64,000 nt of DNA from Balanoglossus misakiensis (taxonomy: Eukaryota; Hemichordata): the NCBI GenBank assembly GCA_040954595.2, contig CM082585.2, positions 12,152,001-12,216,000 of the forward strand, written 5' to 3'. Of the stretch, positions 53,901-64,000 are shown piece by piece (within the stretch, counting starts at the first letter, position 1; each line of letters begins with the position of its first letter). The translations under genes and the position numbers were made by a program. The notes beneath the pieces are model-generated. The model was not told the DNA's origin. It ran no database searches and worked only from the letters and a program-made list of their open reading frames with translations.

Positions 53901-56900
53901 AATAACTACTTGTCTCTGACAGGACAGGACTGTCAAATACTCACCTAACATATATATCATCTTCCCTGTCAAGCAAGGGATATTCCTGTCCATGACTATC
54001 TTTAGTCACACTGTGAAAGACCACTTGTTTGCCATCTTGATCTCCATATGGACCACTGCCCCTCTTACCACGCTTAGATTTGGGTTTGACTGCTGGCTCT
54101 GCAGGCACCTTGGCACCAGCACCAGTGTACACAAAATTTGGGCTGGGACTAACACCTGTTGAAATCACAAGACCACAATAAATATGAACAGCTTGTTGCA
54201 TACAGTGTAGGTAGAATATTGGACCTTTAAAGAGGGAACTGGGGTGAAAGGGTTAAATTCACAAGACTTGACTCACTTCTCCTTCCTTCCTCTTCTTCAG
54301 CTTCCAACCTGATCTGTTCTCTCCTCACAGCCGCTTCTCTCAACAAATCTCCCATGTGACCTAGCAGTTTTCTCCTTGCATTGTACGTGTCTCTTTCAGC
54401 GTGTGTCAGTGCATGGTACGGCATGTGTGCTATGCGGCGATCCTACATAATACCACAAATGAACACATTTCAGTCTCAGTGTCACACCAACTTATCATCC
54501 TTGCTGATTCTTTCATCATTGAGCTGGATGGAAGGTCATATAGGGGTATTGAATATGGCCACTTACATTTACCGGTACAGTCAAATGAATAACAAGCCAT
54601 TCATTACAATTTACATGCAAGGCAAAAGGCCAACACACAAATTAATCAATACATTCTAAAGTTGCATCATGGCAGATTGCTGAAGAATAGGATTGCAATG
54701 AAAGTCTTCTGTATGTTGATCAAAAAACATGGGATCTGCAGTCAAATCACTTCCTAAAATAAGATCCCTTGTCAAAACTGGTCTGAAAGGGGGTCAGTAG
54801 GTATTCATACCAGGTCAAGGGATGAAAGTACCTGGGTAGTAAAAGTATTCAGTGAATGGGTAATCATCTAAGATAGATTACAAAGACGGCAATTGCAAAA
54901 TCAGTTCAAAGAGTAGACTGCAATTCAAATGTTTGGAATGCATGCAAAGAGGCCAAGAGATCAATTAACTGTACCCTTTTTTCCTTCAAGATGAACTGTC
55001 ACAAATAAGAAAGATGAACATAAAACTTTCAAAACTAAATCGTCTGTAATTTCCTAAATGTGTTCTGTAAATGTGTTCGAAAATGGCATTGACAACAAAA
55101 GATTTATACATTTCAATTACAGATATGCATGAATAGAACTTGAACAGAACATGATTTATGAGGCAAGAAATAAAAAATCTTGTACTAGAGTATAAATGTC
55201 ACTCACCAAATTGAACATCCAGTAGGCATAATCAACAGCAGTACCAAGCTGACGTTTACTGCCGACAGCGATAGGTGCTAGAATATTGGCACCTGCTTCT
55301 ATCAGTTTATCAATCTGTAATAGTCAAAGGGCTATAAATGAGACAACATCAAATACAGAATTGTGTCATTGATGAAACGTTGATGCAACTAAGATATGTC
55401 TTACCAACTTTTGAAACACTAATTATGAGGCACAAGTCACCCATGCATTCCTTTACTACATCAAACGACTGTACAAGTTAACATACCAGTTGAATTCTCT
55501 GTTGTGGAGTTCTTCGATGTTCAAATGCTGTGTTAGATGCCGCACACAGGGCACTGCCAATGCCATGTCCAAGTGGTAGACTCGGATTAGCTCTGTGGGA
55601 TAGTAGTTCATCTATAGCCTGGTTTAAAAACAAAAGCAACAATGATGAACCAAATCAAAATGACGTTTATGACATATATGTAGCTTAAAAAATTAGTTAT
55701 CAGGTTCAATCTTGGTTTTTCACATGAGCCTATAGTTGTTAGAATAGACAACACTTACCAGATCATTGCCACTGCTGATAGCTAAAGATAATGGAGACTG
55801 TCCCAAACACAACACGTTGGGATTGGCACCGTATTCCAGTAGAAGCTTGACCACTTGTTGTGCAAGCTGAAAGAAACACAACATTTGATTGGCTTGTCAG
55901 GATTGTTGGTAACAGCAGAGTCAGATTACTCGTTTGTCAACTGGTTACATCGACACATTCAACTGTATTTTGGTGGTTTAGTTATTGACCAGAGTCAATT
56001 ACAGAATCATACCATGAAATAAATATCGCAGATAAGTGGAAAACAGTTCAATCCCTTGAAACATACCTTATGGTTGTCATCTCTGTGACATGCAATATGC
56101 AGAGGAGTGCGACCACCCACATTGTCACCACGTTCTTCAAGTTCAAGACTCAACATACTGACACTGTCGTCTAAACCGGCTTTCATCTTGACCGGGGTAG
56201 TGGAGAGAAGTTCTTCAGCCTGTACAAACAACCACATACAGATTACAACCCTTGTTTCTTTTGCCTTGTCAAAATGATTGTATACAAACTTGAATTCAAG
56301 AAAGATTCTAATAACCATTTTTCTGTGATGAGAGTTGAAACCATGTTAGGAGAGTTGTATAAAAGGGTTATAAAAAGGAGGCATATTCTAATCAACATGG
56401 GTGTAGTCTGCCTAACCTTATCCTGGTCATCATCTTCATGAGCACGGACATTCGGATCGGCTCCGGCACGCAACAATAATCCAGTGATCTCCACACCCTC
56501 CTCGCCCGGAATTGCTGATGCAATATGAAGTGGTGCCAATCCTCCTTTCTGTCATCAACACCACAAAGAAGGAAAATAAGATTTATCCACTTCCAGATTT
56601 CAGATATCATTATGTATCATAAAGATGAAAATTCAGAGTGCATGCATTTTCCAGACCTTGCTTTTGTGTGTAATAAACCCCTGCAAATGACAAGTCATAT
56701 AAATATAAAGACTCACATCATCTGAAAGTCTAGCACAAGTGAAAGCTCCTTTCTCCAGTAAAACCCTGACAGCATCCACATCTGCAGCTTTGATGGCAAA
56801 GAAAATAACAGCCATGGGAACGTTGGACGCGTTGGGATCTGCCCCTCGTCTCAGCAGTAATCGGATTGTAGCCTCCATGTTGACATGTCTGAAATTAACA

Positions 56901-59900
56901 GAATATTATACGGATAACTATTAATATGGTCTTTCTGCATCAAAGAAATATTAGGACCATAAAAGCAGTACTTTCCCTAAGCCAGTGCATGGCAATTACC
57001 ACTGCAGATCTAGTTCACCCTCAAAGAAAATATGAAACATCCTTGATTCAGTAGTTTGAGAGCCTACAATTAGACTACCAATACCTGATGCATAATATGG
57101 GAAAGAACCATTTATTACTTACTCAGCTTTCTGTAGCGCTAGAATACGAGCTGTTCCTAGACCAGGTTCTGTACACTTGGATGTACGGCCACTTACAATT
57201 CTCCTGTTTGTACTCAAGGCAGTTGCACTCCTGTCGAGTAATTTCTCAGTCACTTCAATGCCGTAATTACGAAGACTGGCATTTGATTCAAAGTCGTCAC
57301 CCGCAGAATCTGGTGAGGTTGCCGAGGTAACATCCAAGATGTCTTCATCTCTCCAGTCAAATTCCACCTCCTGATTGTGTTTGAGTTCATTTTCAATTTC
57401 CCTCTCGATGGCATCAGAAACTGGATCGTGGTACCCACTTTTCTTAGCCTCACCTTCTTCTTCATTCCCTTCATCGTCCATCGGCTTCATCAAATATTTC
57501 TCTGCAATGTTGTACTTGAAAGAAGTGATTGGATAGAAGAAAACATGGCACGCTGCCAGAGCTGAGATTCCTTCATTGTTGAGTTTATTGACATCAGCAC
57601 CATGGTCTAAAAGACAGTTGATCACATCCTTGTGCATATTCACCTGTATATGAAACACAACAGTCCAACATAAGAATGGAAGACAGTTTCTTATAAGTTT
57701 CTTACAAGTTACTTATAAGTTTCTTCAACTTATTTTATGATGAAAGATGACTTACAGCGGCAGCCAGCAGTGCTGTGTTTCCATGTTTATCACAAACATT
57801 CACATCAACATCACCATTACTGAGTAAAGTGTAGACAGTCTTCAGCTGTCCCTGACACGCAGCTTGGATAAAAACCTCAGATGCCAATTCTATCGGTCCC
57901 TTCTCAGAGAAACTCCCTCGCTCACCTGTGATGGAAACAAGGAAATATTGTAAAGGCTCAGAAAGTCCATCAGTGCAATGGAACTGTAGCATCACAGTGG
58001 GAACATCAATATATTGATTGACTCTCTGACATCTTTCTCTGTGGTTAAACTGAATAGGTGCATTGTTTTTAAATTATGTATGGAATGTTTACACATTGGA
58101 GTGACTAATTATCCCCCCAAAATATATTTGAACATTTTGGTTTTAATATGATCTGAAATTATCTGAACTCATTTGGTCCTGGTCTTTATTCTCAAAAGTA
58201 CTCTAGATACATGTGTCTTCTTCTGTAATTGTACAAGGATCATATTTTAAGGTTATCATTTCTTAAAAATGCAACAAGAATATGGAGATATAAAAGATCC
58301 AAGTAATGTGTGCTCTACACGATCTCATAAACATATTGCCACTCGGTTGATATCATTGTGTGTTCACAAAGTGGACGATTGAACTCTTTCTACCAATCAT
58401 CAAGGAGGTCATGGTACAATGGCTTTTTTATGTCGGTCAAGAGACTTACAATAGCTGCACAGAATCCACACACTTGATTGTGGAGGCAAGTCACCAGGAT
58501 TATCTATCAAAAACTGTTCTTACATTGTTTTGTTGCCTGGATTGATGTACATGTACATGTAGTTTTCTTTCAATTAATGAATTAATGTGTGACTAGACTT
58601 GGTTCAAATCAAATGCAGGTTTATTTCTACCATGAAAACATTATTTGATGAAACTCACCAGCAATCACCTGATTGACATCAAATGTCACATTCTTCTGTC
58701 TCCCTCTGTGTTTGTACATATGCTTCTGTATGTTCATAAAACTTGGTGTGTTGTTGAGTGCTGTAAATATCCCGGCATCTTGGTCATCTTCAGGGTTGGT
58801 CTGCCCCTTAAAGAATACCTTGTCATATTCCACTTTGTCATAGGTCAGCGTGTCTAAATCTACACTAGTCCCAGTACTCGGTTGGAACGATGTAAAATCA
58901 AGAATTTCAGCGTTTGCAATCTTCTCCAGTTCTGCCCGCAAATCGCTGACTTCTAGCTCGCTTGGGTCATTGACCCCGTTTATAGATTCCTGAAGTTCTT
59001 TTTCAAGTTCTTCTTTGGCATTGATGTTTTTGATGTGTCCCTGTGGATCATAGTCAAATTCAGGGTGGTCCTTCATCGTGAAAATGCCGTCTATAGCAGT
59101 GCAGAGTTTAACAAGTCTCTCCTTGTGCCAAACACCAACATCCTGCCGGCCATCTTTGTAGGTCTGGACTCCTGGCCCCTCTCTCTCATCACCTTTGTAA
59201 AGGCCCTGGCAGAGAAAAAAAGGGGAAAAAATTATCTTTTATCTCATTAATTCACTTTAAATGCACAGTAAAGCAACAATGTTGGGTCTGGTTAGACCAT
59301 GAATTAATAAACCAAGTCTATTGTACAGCATCTTGTCAACAGACAGTATTGACAAATGTCTTGTGATGTTTGTTTGCATTATTTATGGTACAGTTTACCA
59401 ACTTATTTAAGGCCTTTTGAGAAAATATTTTGTCCACAACATACCAAGGTATCTAAACCTCTAAAAAGAGCACCAATGTGAAACCTGATAAGATATTTAC
59501 TTGCAATCAAGACGACTCTACAATCACTCTAGCTACCATCAACAATCTGTAACAGTTCACACCTATCCTTACAAGCATAATACATCTAGAAACCATGGCT
59601 CCCGACTGAAATCATACAAGTATTCACATTGGTATAGTTCAGTGCAGGGATCTCAGAGTTCGATCTTTGGTCCACAAGGGATTAAGTCCAATGACCCATG
59701 AAAACCAACACACCGCTGGGTATACACTGCTGTGAGTATTTCAATGATTTATTATCTTATTGGCAGTGAGCTATGGCAGCCAATGAAGCATCTTATTACC
59801 CTGTTTTCAAATAACCAAACCTCCAGACATCTATTATTTATGAACCTTTTCAACTGAATATGGCTATCGCGATTTGTTTACCATAGGTGTTCTTTGTGGG

Positions 59901-62065
59901 TTTGTTGGTTAATCACTGAGACTATTCGGTCTATGTATGCCAGAATTGGTGGTTTGTTGGTCCAGAAATCAGACAGCGTGAGATTAACTATGGTGTGTAT
60001 TTAACTTACTTCAAATTTATCTCCATTGCAAAGTACAAATGCTCCATAACCTTCCTTCTTATCACAGTAAAATGTCCCAGTGTATGTGGCTCCATCCGGC
60101 CAGGTGTATGTGCCGTAGCCATGGCGATGGTCTTTAAAGTAGTCCCCTTTGTAACTCTGTCAAATAAAAATTGAAGAAGTAATAAGCAAAAAAAATTCAT
60201 AAATGTATACTGTTAATGTGTTTAGTCAGAATGCCAAATACCAAATACAGTCAATCCACCCACACATAAATGAGCCATGCACAATGGTAATTTCCTACAT
60301 TAGGCTTTAACAATGTTGGTCAGTTCCTCCTAAGACAAATACCATTCAATCAATTTGAGTGATTTCATTGTATATTCACCATGGTAACTCAGATCATTTT
60401 CTCTTTTCAGATCCAGATCTGTTTGCCGTTTGCTTTGCACCAGATTAAATTCTTTGGAAGGTAAGGCAATGCCAGTCATTGATCAGAATAAATATGTGTA
60501 CAATCAGACAGGTGCCACATGTGGAAATACATGTATTTTTAAACAGCCAAGAAATGAACATCCCTGTATAGTTTACCATACACTTTCATGCAAACAATCT
60601 TCTTTGAACTAAACATATTTAATTGTTGTGTTTCCTCGCAAATATTTTGAAACCATTTGACTGGTAGTACATTAGTATTTTCTTTGTATTAAAAGTCAAC
60701 CGTTTGGACATGTCAGTGTAATGTTATGTAATGTGATTACCTGTGTAGTGGAGATTAAACTTTTTTCCCCACTGTCAGTGTCAAGAAACTGGTGGCAAAA
60801 GTATTATGCAATTGTGTCTGCCATAGATAGCCGAGACTCTAACAGTCTAAACATTTTAGCAGCTCAAAGATTTCTGACTAGATACAATTTTGTTTCATTA
60901 TAGATAAGAATGTCACATGTATTAACAATGCGACAGATGTACAAAAGACCCAGCATTATTCTACCATGGATGCCTGTGAACACTAAAGGCAGGTAATTTT
61001 GATAATCCAATTCAGTAATCTGTTCTCACTGAGGGAATCCATTGTGGGATAATCCTTCTTAACAAAGAAGCTGACTTACGTATGGTTGTTGACAAGTCTG
61101 AGAGCACAAAACAATTAAGACAACAGATACACAACATACAATCCAATTTACATACATGAGCATATAGCTGTATCTAGTTGACAAACAACGTACAGCTAGC
61201 TATAAACATTTAGAAGTGGCTACATCATGTACATACCCACTGTTTTAAGAATTAGTTTCCTCAACGAACACACCCATATAAAATGCCTGGATCTTGTCGT
61301 TATTTTAGCAAATGACATAATAATATACCATGGCAGTACTTAAACAGAATGCAGTAAAATTTACTGTTTAAAACATAGTAATTAGAAACATTTTATTGCA
61401 GAGACGGCACATAAGCTCTCTTTAAAATTCATTAATCAATGATGAACAATCAACGTGCTTGAGGAAGTTAATTAGAGAGGCTCTCATTAGCTGGATGTTG
61501 CATTGATGAAACAAAGTAAATACTTGTATCAGGGAATTTGATTATGTGTGAAATTTGAAAGAAAAATCAATTGATATCAAATTATTACTTATAAAAGAGA
61601 AAATGCTTAATATGGTCTAAAATTCATCATTATTGAACATATTGAAATTTATCATATAAAACAAGGAAAAGTCGTGAAATTTATAAAAACTATAAGTTTT
61701 GGCCAGGGTTATCAATCTGTCTTTTTTGGTGCTGAAAGTTATGTTGACAAGATTCTACCTACCTCTCCATCACACCATGTGATTTCTCCGTAACCATGTC
61801 TCATATCACGGAGGAATTCTCCATCATATTTTGCTCCGTCAGCCCAATCTTGAACGCCTTTCCCAACTCTGACATTATCAGCAAACTGACCTGTATAACG
61901 ATCACCATTCGGCCACACAAACACTCCTCGACCTTCCTTCTTTATACCTTCTTCAAGATGACCAGTGAAACTTGCACCCGATTTGTAAGCTTTGAAACCA
62001 TCGTCAGTTTCTCTTTTTGCAGACCTGAGTCTGGGAAACGTGTAGTACTCTAGTTTGGACGGCAT
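50942..62065 (-). CDS. ANKMY1: Ankyrin repeat and MYND domain protein 1
   Basis: Exons in order: 61763-62065, 60010-60156, 58659-59205, 57756-57925, 57123-57643, 56717-56888, 56417-56548, 56067-56219, 55759-55866, 55487-55618, 55207-55314, 54277-54442, 53945-54155, 51504-51658, 50942-51333, giving 1138 residues in one frame. The N-terminus has MORN repeats ([77 protein letters not shown]). Ankyrin repeats with [40 protein letters not shown] and EAGANI follow. A C6HC MYND zinc finger lies at 964-1004 (CYEC, CTRC, YCSKAC, HKEEC all intact). The tail is Gly/Lys/Ser-rich. MORN-ankyrin-MYND order is specific to ANKMY1. Its role is poorly known; MYND fingers bind proline-rich partners. Spacing between the last exons is wide (2.3 kb). 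Confidence 0.93.
51504..51658 (-). CDS. ANKMY1: ANKMY1 MYND zinc-finger exon
   Basis: A single exon carries the whole MYND finger with all eight metal ligands: C-x2-C at the start, ACTRC, YYCSKAC and H-x3-C. It is flanked by phase-1 and phase-2 junctions consistent with the neighbouring exons. Confidence 0.92.
53725..53756. repeat. (CA)n tract in ANKMY1 intron
   Basis: A short CA-dinucleotide run in the intron between exons 53945-54155 and 51504-51658. Confidence 0.8.
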
Positions 62066-63384
62066 TGCTCAACGATGGGCTATTTCCACTTCGATTTCCG
62101 ATCAACTACGCGATCATTTGTGCGTACTTTATAATCATGTTGTGGTCCGTGTCGACAATGTTGTCCGATCACTAGAAATCAAAATGTCTACCTACAGAAC
62201 AGGTTGCCACTCGACTCGGTTTGTATGTTGTGTCCAGAGTTCAATGTATTGTAGTATGGATAGGCACCAATGTAAACTTGCAAACTGTTATCAACAAACA
62301 CAGATCTACCTTACGCTGGCCATCGCGAGCTCTCGTGTGCTTCAGCCATGTACCGCCGTTCCTCCTTGATCGACATTACTGTAAACAATAAATTCCTAGG
62401 CCGATCGTTGGACACAAACCTAAAAAATACCCCAGGTTCACCACGGATTCTCTGTGGTACAGTTTGCGTTCATATTCAGGAAGTTGGCAGAGTATGTTTC
62501 ATTTCACAATCTACAAGGGGACAGAAATGAACATAACGTGTATAACCCTGATATCAACGCTTGAAATGGAACAAGTATGCATGATTTCAAGTTGAAAAGT
62601 TATATTAAATTAATAGTCGGTGATATAGTTGAATTGGGTACCATTTATTTGTACAAACAGGCACGGATTTACGTTGACACTGCAATGAACACCCTATCGT
62701 GAAATGGTATCTCCGCTTTTCCTACTCCGCGAAGCCGAGGACTGCGACCTCAAAGGTCGTGTGTACGTTGCTTGGTTACCGTAAACGATCTGTTGCACAT
62801 GACTGTGGATGACTGCACGAACGGCCAAACAGGTGTTTCTTTTATCGCCAGATCGGTGGAAAGACAACAAATATCCCTAATAACATGCTGGCCAAGTTAG
62901 ATTTAATATGTGAAAGCAATTTAATTGTAAAATGCTTCCATATGGTAATTTGATCATGGGCTGCCGCACAGTGCGTGACGTAAGTCGTAACGTAGTGAGT
63001 CCAGCAGACACAGAGAGGGAGTCACTATAATATGAAGAAGTGGCATGTGAACAACAAACGTGTTATAAGAAATACAAATCATTTTGAACAATACAAATAT
63101 AAATTAATCTGTTTAATATTATAACACTGAATGCTTTTTATGTTTTCATATTATCTGCGCCTCAGCAAAAATAGATATTGCACCGCGGATGTTGATAAAC
63201 AGTGCGGGCGTTGACCTTATAATGGTTGTCCACATCTCTAACAAGTTAAAGATTTGTGTGAAAAGAAAGTTGTAAAACTTTGCGAAAAGTTATTTTTTTC
63301 TGGGACGACGGGATATATCATCAATCAATCACGCAGGCGCAGATCATTTGGCAGCCATTTTGAAATTCACCAAAACAAAAACAA

Positions 63385-63413
63385 ATGGAAACGTACATAG
63401 CTGACAGACCGGC
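63385..63413 (+). CDS. Possible first exon of a further plus-strand gene
   Basis: An ATG in fair context (acaaATGG) starts METYIADRP and reaches a perfect donor (ggc|gtaagt) at 63414. A YY1-type element, gcagccatttt, lies about 30 bases before it, as is common for TATA-less animal promoters. A second good donor (gaaa|gtaagt) is near 63579, so the region may instead be a longer untranslated exon with a ten-codon upstream frame. No protein family can be assigned from nine residues. Confidence 0.25.
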
Positions 63414-63661
63414 GTAAGTAGGCGGCGAGTCGTGTGTGGTGCAGTACAGGTGTCTGTTGACTCCCGTGCGGAAACAAAGCGAAATCGAGCCCTGGTTTCT
63501 GCATTTGCTTTGATTCTGACACTGAAGAAATTACAGATCAGAGAATTTTGAAGCAAATTGCAGTTGTATCGCTGAGAAAGTAAGTTAACCTAAGTATTCT
63601 TAGTACATTTATTAAGTAACTTAATTTTTAGTGTAATGTACACATTCCTCATACCGTCAGT

Positions 63662-63718
63662 GATCGCAGACAAATATCCATAACAATACAGTATTGTTAT
63701 GGATATTTGACTGCGATC
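63662..63718. repeat. 57-bp near-perfect palindrome
   Basis: Left arm 63662-63689 and right arm 63691-63718 are 28 bases each, separated by one base, with 27 of 28 positions complementary (the mismatch is A-A at 63670/63710). The arms begin gatcgcag and meet at acaatac-a-gtattgt. Confidence 0.92.
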
Positions 63719-63729
63719 GATATTTGGCG

Positions 63730-63780
63730 TTGATTGGCCAGCCTGGCTGAACGCAGTTCCCCGGCCAATCGCCAGCCAAT
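63730..63780. promoter_or_regulatory. CCAAT-box cluster
   Basis: gattggcc, ggccaatc and agccaatg lie within 50 bases in mixed orientation, matching the core of the NF-Y site (CCAAT). This is sequence evidence only; which gene it serves is unknown. Confidence 0.35.
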
Positions 63781-64000
63781 GTCTTGATCTCGAGACTGTG
63801 GTCGAGCCAACGACCCGTGCGAGCGGACGATGCCACCCGGTCCGCATGTACAATCCTAGTTGTATGTACCGCTGAAATTGACCTGGGAATCGATCCGTTC
63901 TCTTCATAGGAATTTTACTTCCTCGTTGTAAAACGAGTTGGTCTGAATAAAATGTATTTTGACCCCGGCTGCAGTATTCTGATATAAATTAAGCTAAGAT

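Larger units (their letters stand above)
62066..64000. other. Upstream region of ANKMY1 and right-edge sequence
   Basis: From the ANKMY1 start to the right edge no complete gene is seen. The ANKMY1 promoter should lie just after 62065. Further right are a YY1-type site (63348), a short candidate first coding exon on plus (63385-63413), a 57-base palindrome (63662-63718), and a cluster of CCAAT boxes in both directions (about 63732-63780), which together look like promoter territory of another gene. Confidence 0.45.

Noticed and set aside
63590-63907. 105-codon minus-strand frame
   Set aside because: It runs through the palindrome and the CCAAT cluster, has no recognisable content, and contains splice-like and AT-rich intergenic sequence.

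Overview
This is eukaryotic nuclear DNA: AT-rich, with genes split into many short exons by GT-AG introns of a few hundred bases, clear polyadenylation signals, and proteins with one-to-one animal counterparts. The gene set and style (dense, short-intron, microsatellite-bearing) suggest a marine invertebrate, possibly a deuterostome such as a hemichordate or lancelet. I cannot fix the species from sequence alone. I joined exons by hand from splice sites, reading phase and protein similarity recalled from memory; no database search was run. For nine genes the exon lengths sum to a whole number of codons and give one uninterrupted reading frame.

Layout, left to right. (1) 1901-10075, minus: an ABCC5/MRP5-type ABC transporter. 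It enters from the left edge in the middle of the second Walker A motif, and the exons for the first membrane helices were not found. (2) 13189-16389, plus: a complete 12-helix MFS transporter of the OFA/monocarboxylate type. (3) 17871-20514, plus: a DUF229 membrane-anchored protein with an alkaline-phosphatase-like fold. (4) 21323-24084, minus: an unrecognised single-pass membrane protein of 320 residues. (5) 24912-30917, plus: PANK4. (6) 32204-37291, minus: MCCC1. (7) 37365-41096, plus: an LRRC63-like leucine-rich-repeat protein. (8) 42003-43162, minus: DNAJC19/TIM14. (9) 43909-48570, plus: EARS2, mitochondrial glutamyl-tRNA synthetase. (10) 50942-62065, minus: ANKMY1 with MORN, ankyrin and MYND domains. 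(11) Near 63385 there may be the first exon of a further plus-strand gene.

Organisation. Several neighbours are divergent pairs with short shared upstream regions: gene 4/PANK4 (827 bp between start codons), MCCC1/LRRC63-like (73 bp) and DNAJC19/EARS2 (746 bp). Three of the genes act in mitochondria: leucine breakdown (MCCC1), protein import (DNAJC19) and organelle translation (EARS2). PANK4 acts in coenzyme A metabolism. ABCC5, MCCC1 and DNAJC19 also lie together on human chromosome 3q26-27, so the linkage may be ancient.

Most notable: a biotin site in MCCC1 that reads AMKQ instead of AMKM; a degenerate Walker A in the ABCC first nucleotide-binding domain; an ABCC exon flanked on both sides by microsatellites; a 182-bp MITE-like element with 20-bp inverted ends and TTAA borders; a 57-bp near-perfect palindrome near the right edge; and a triplicated hairpin repeat after PANK4. 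No CRISPR array, rRNA, recognisable tRNA or prokaryotic feature was seen.
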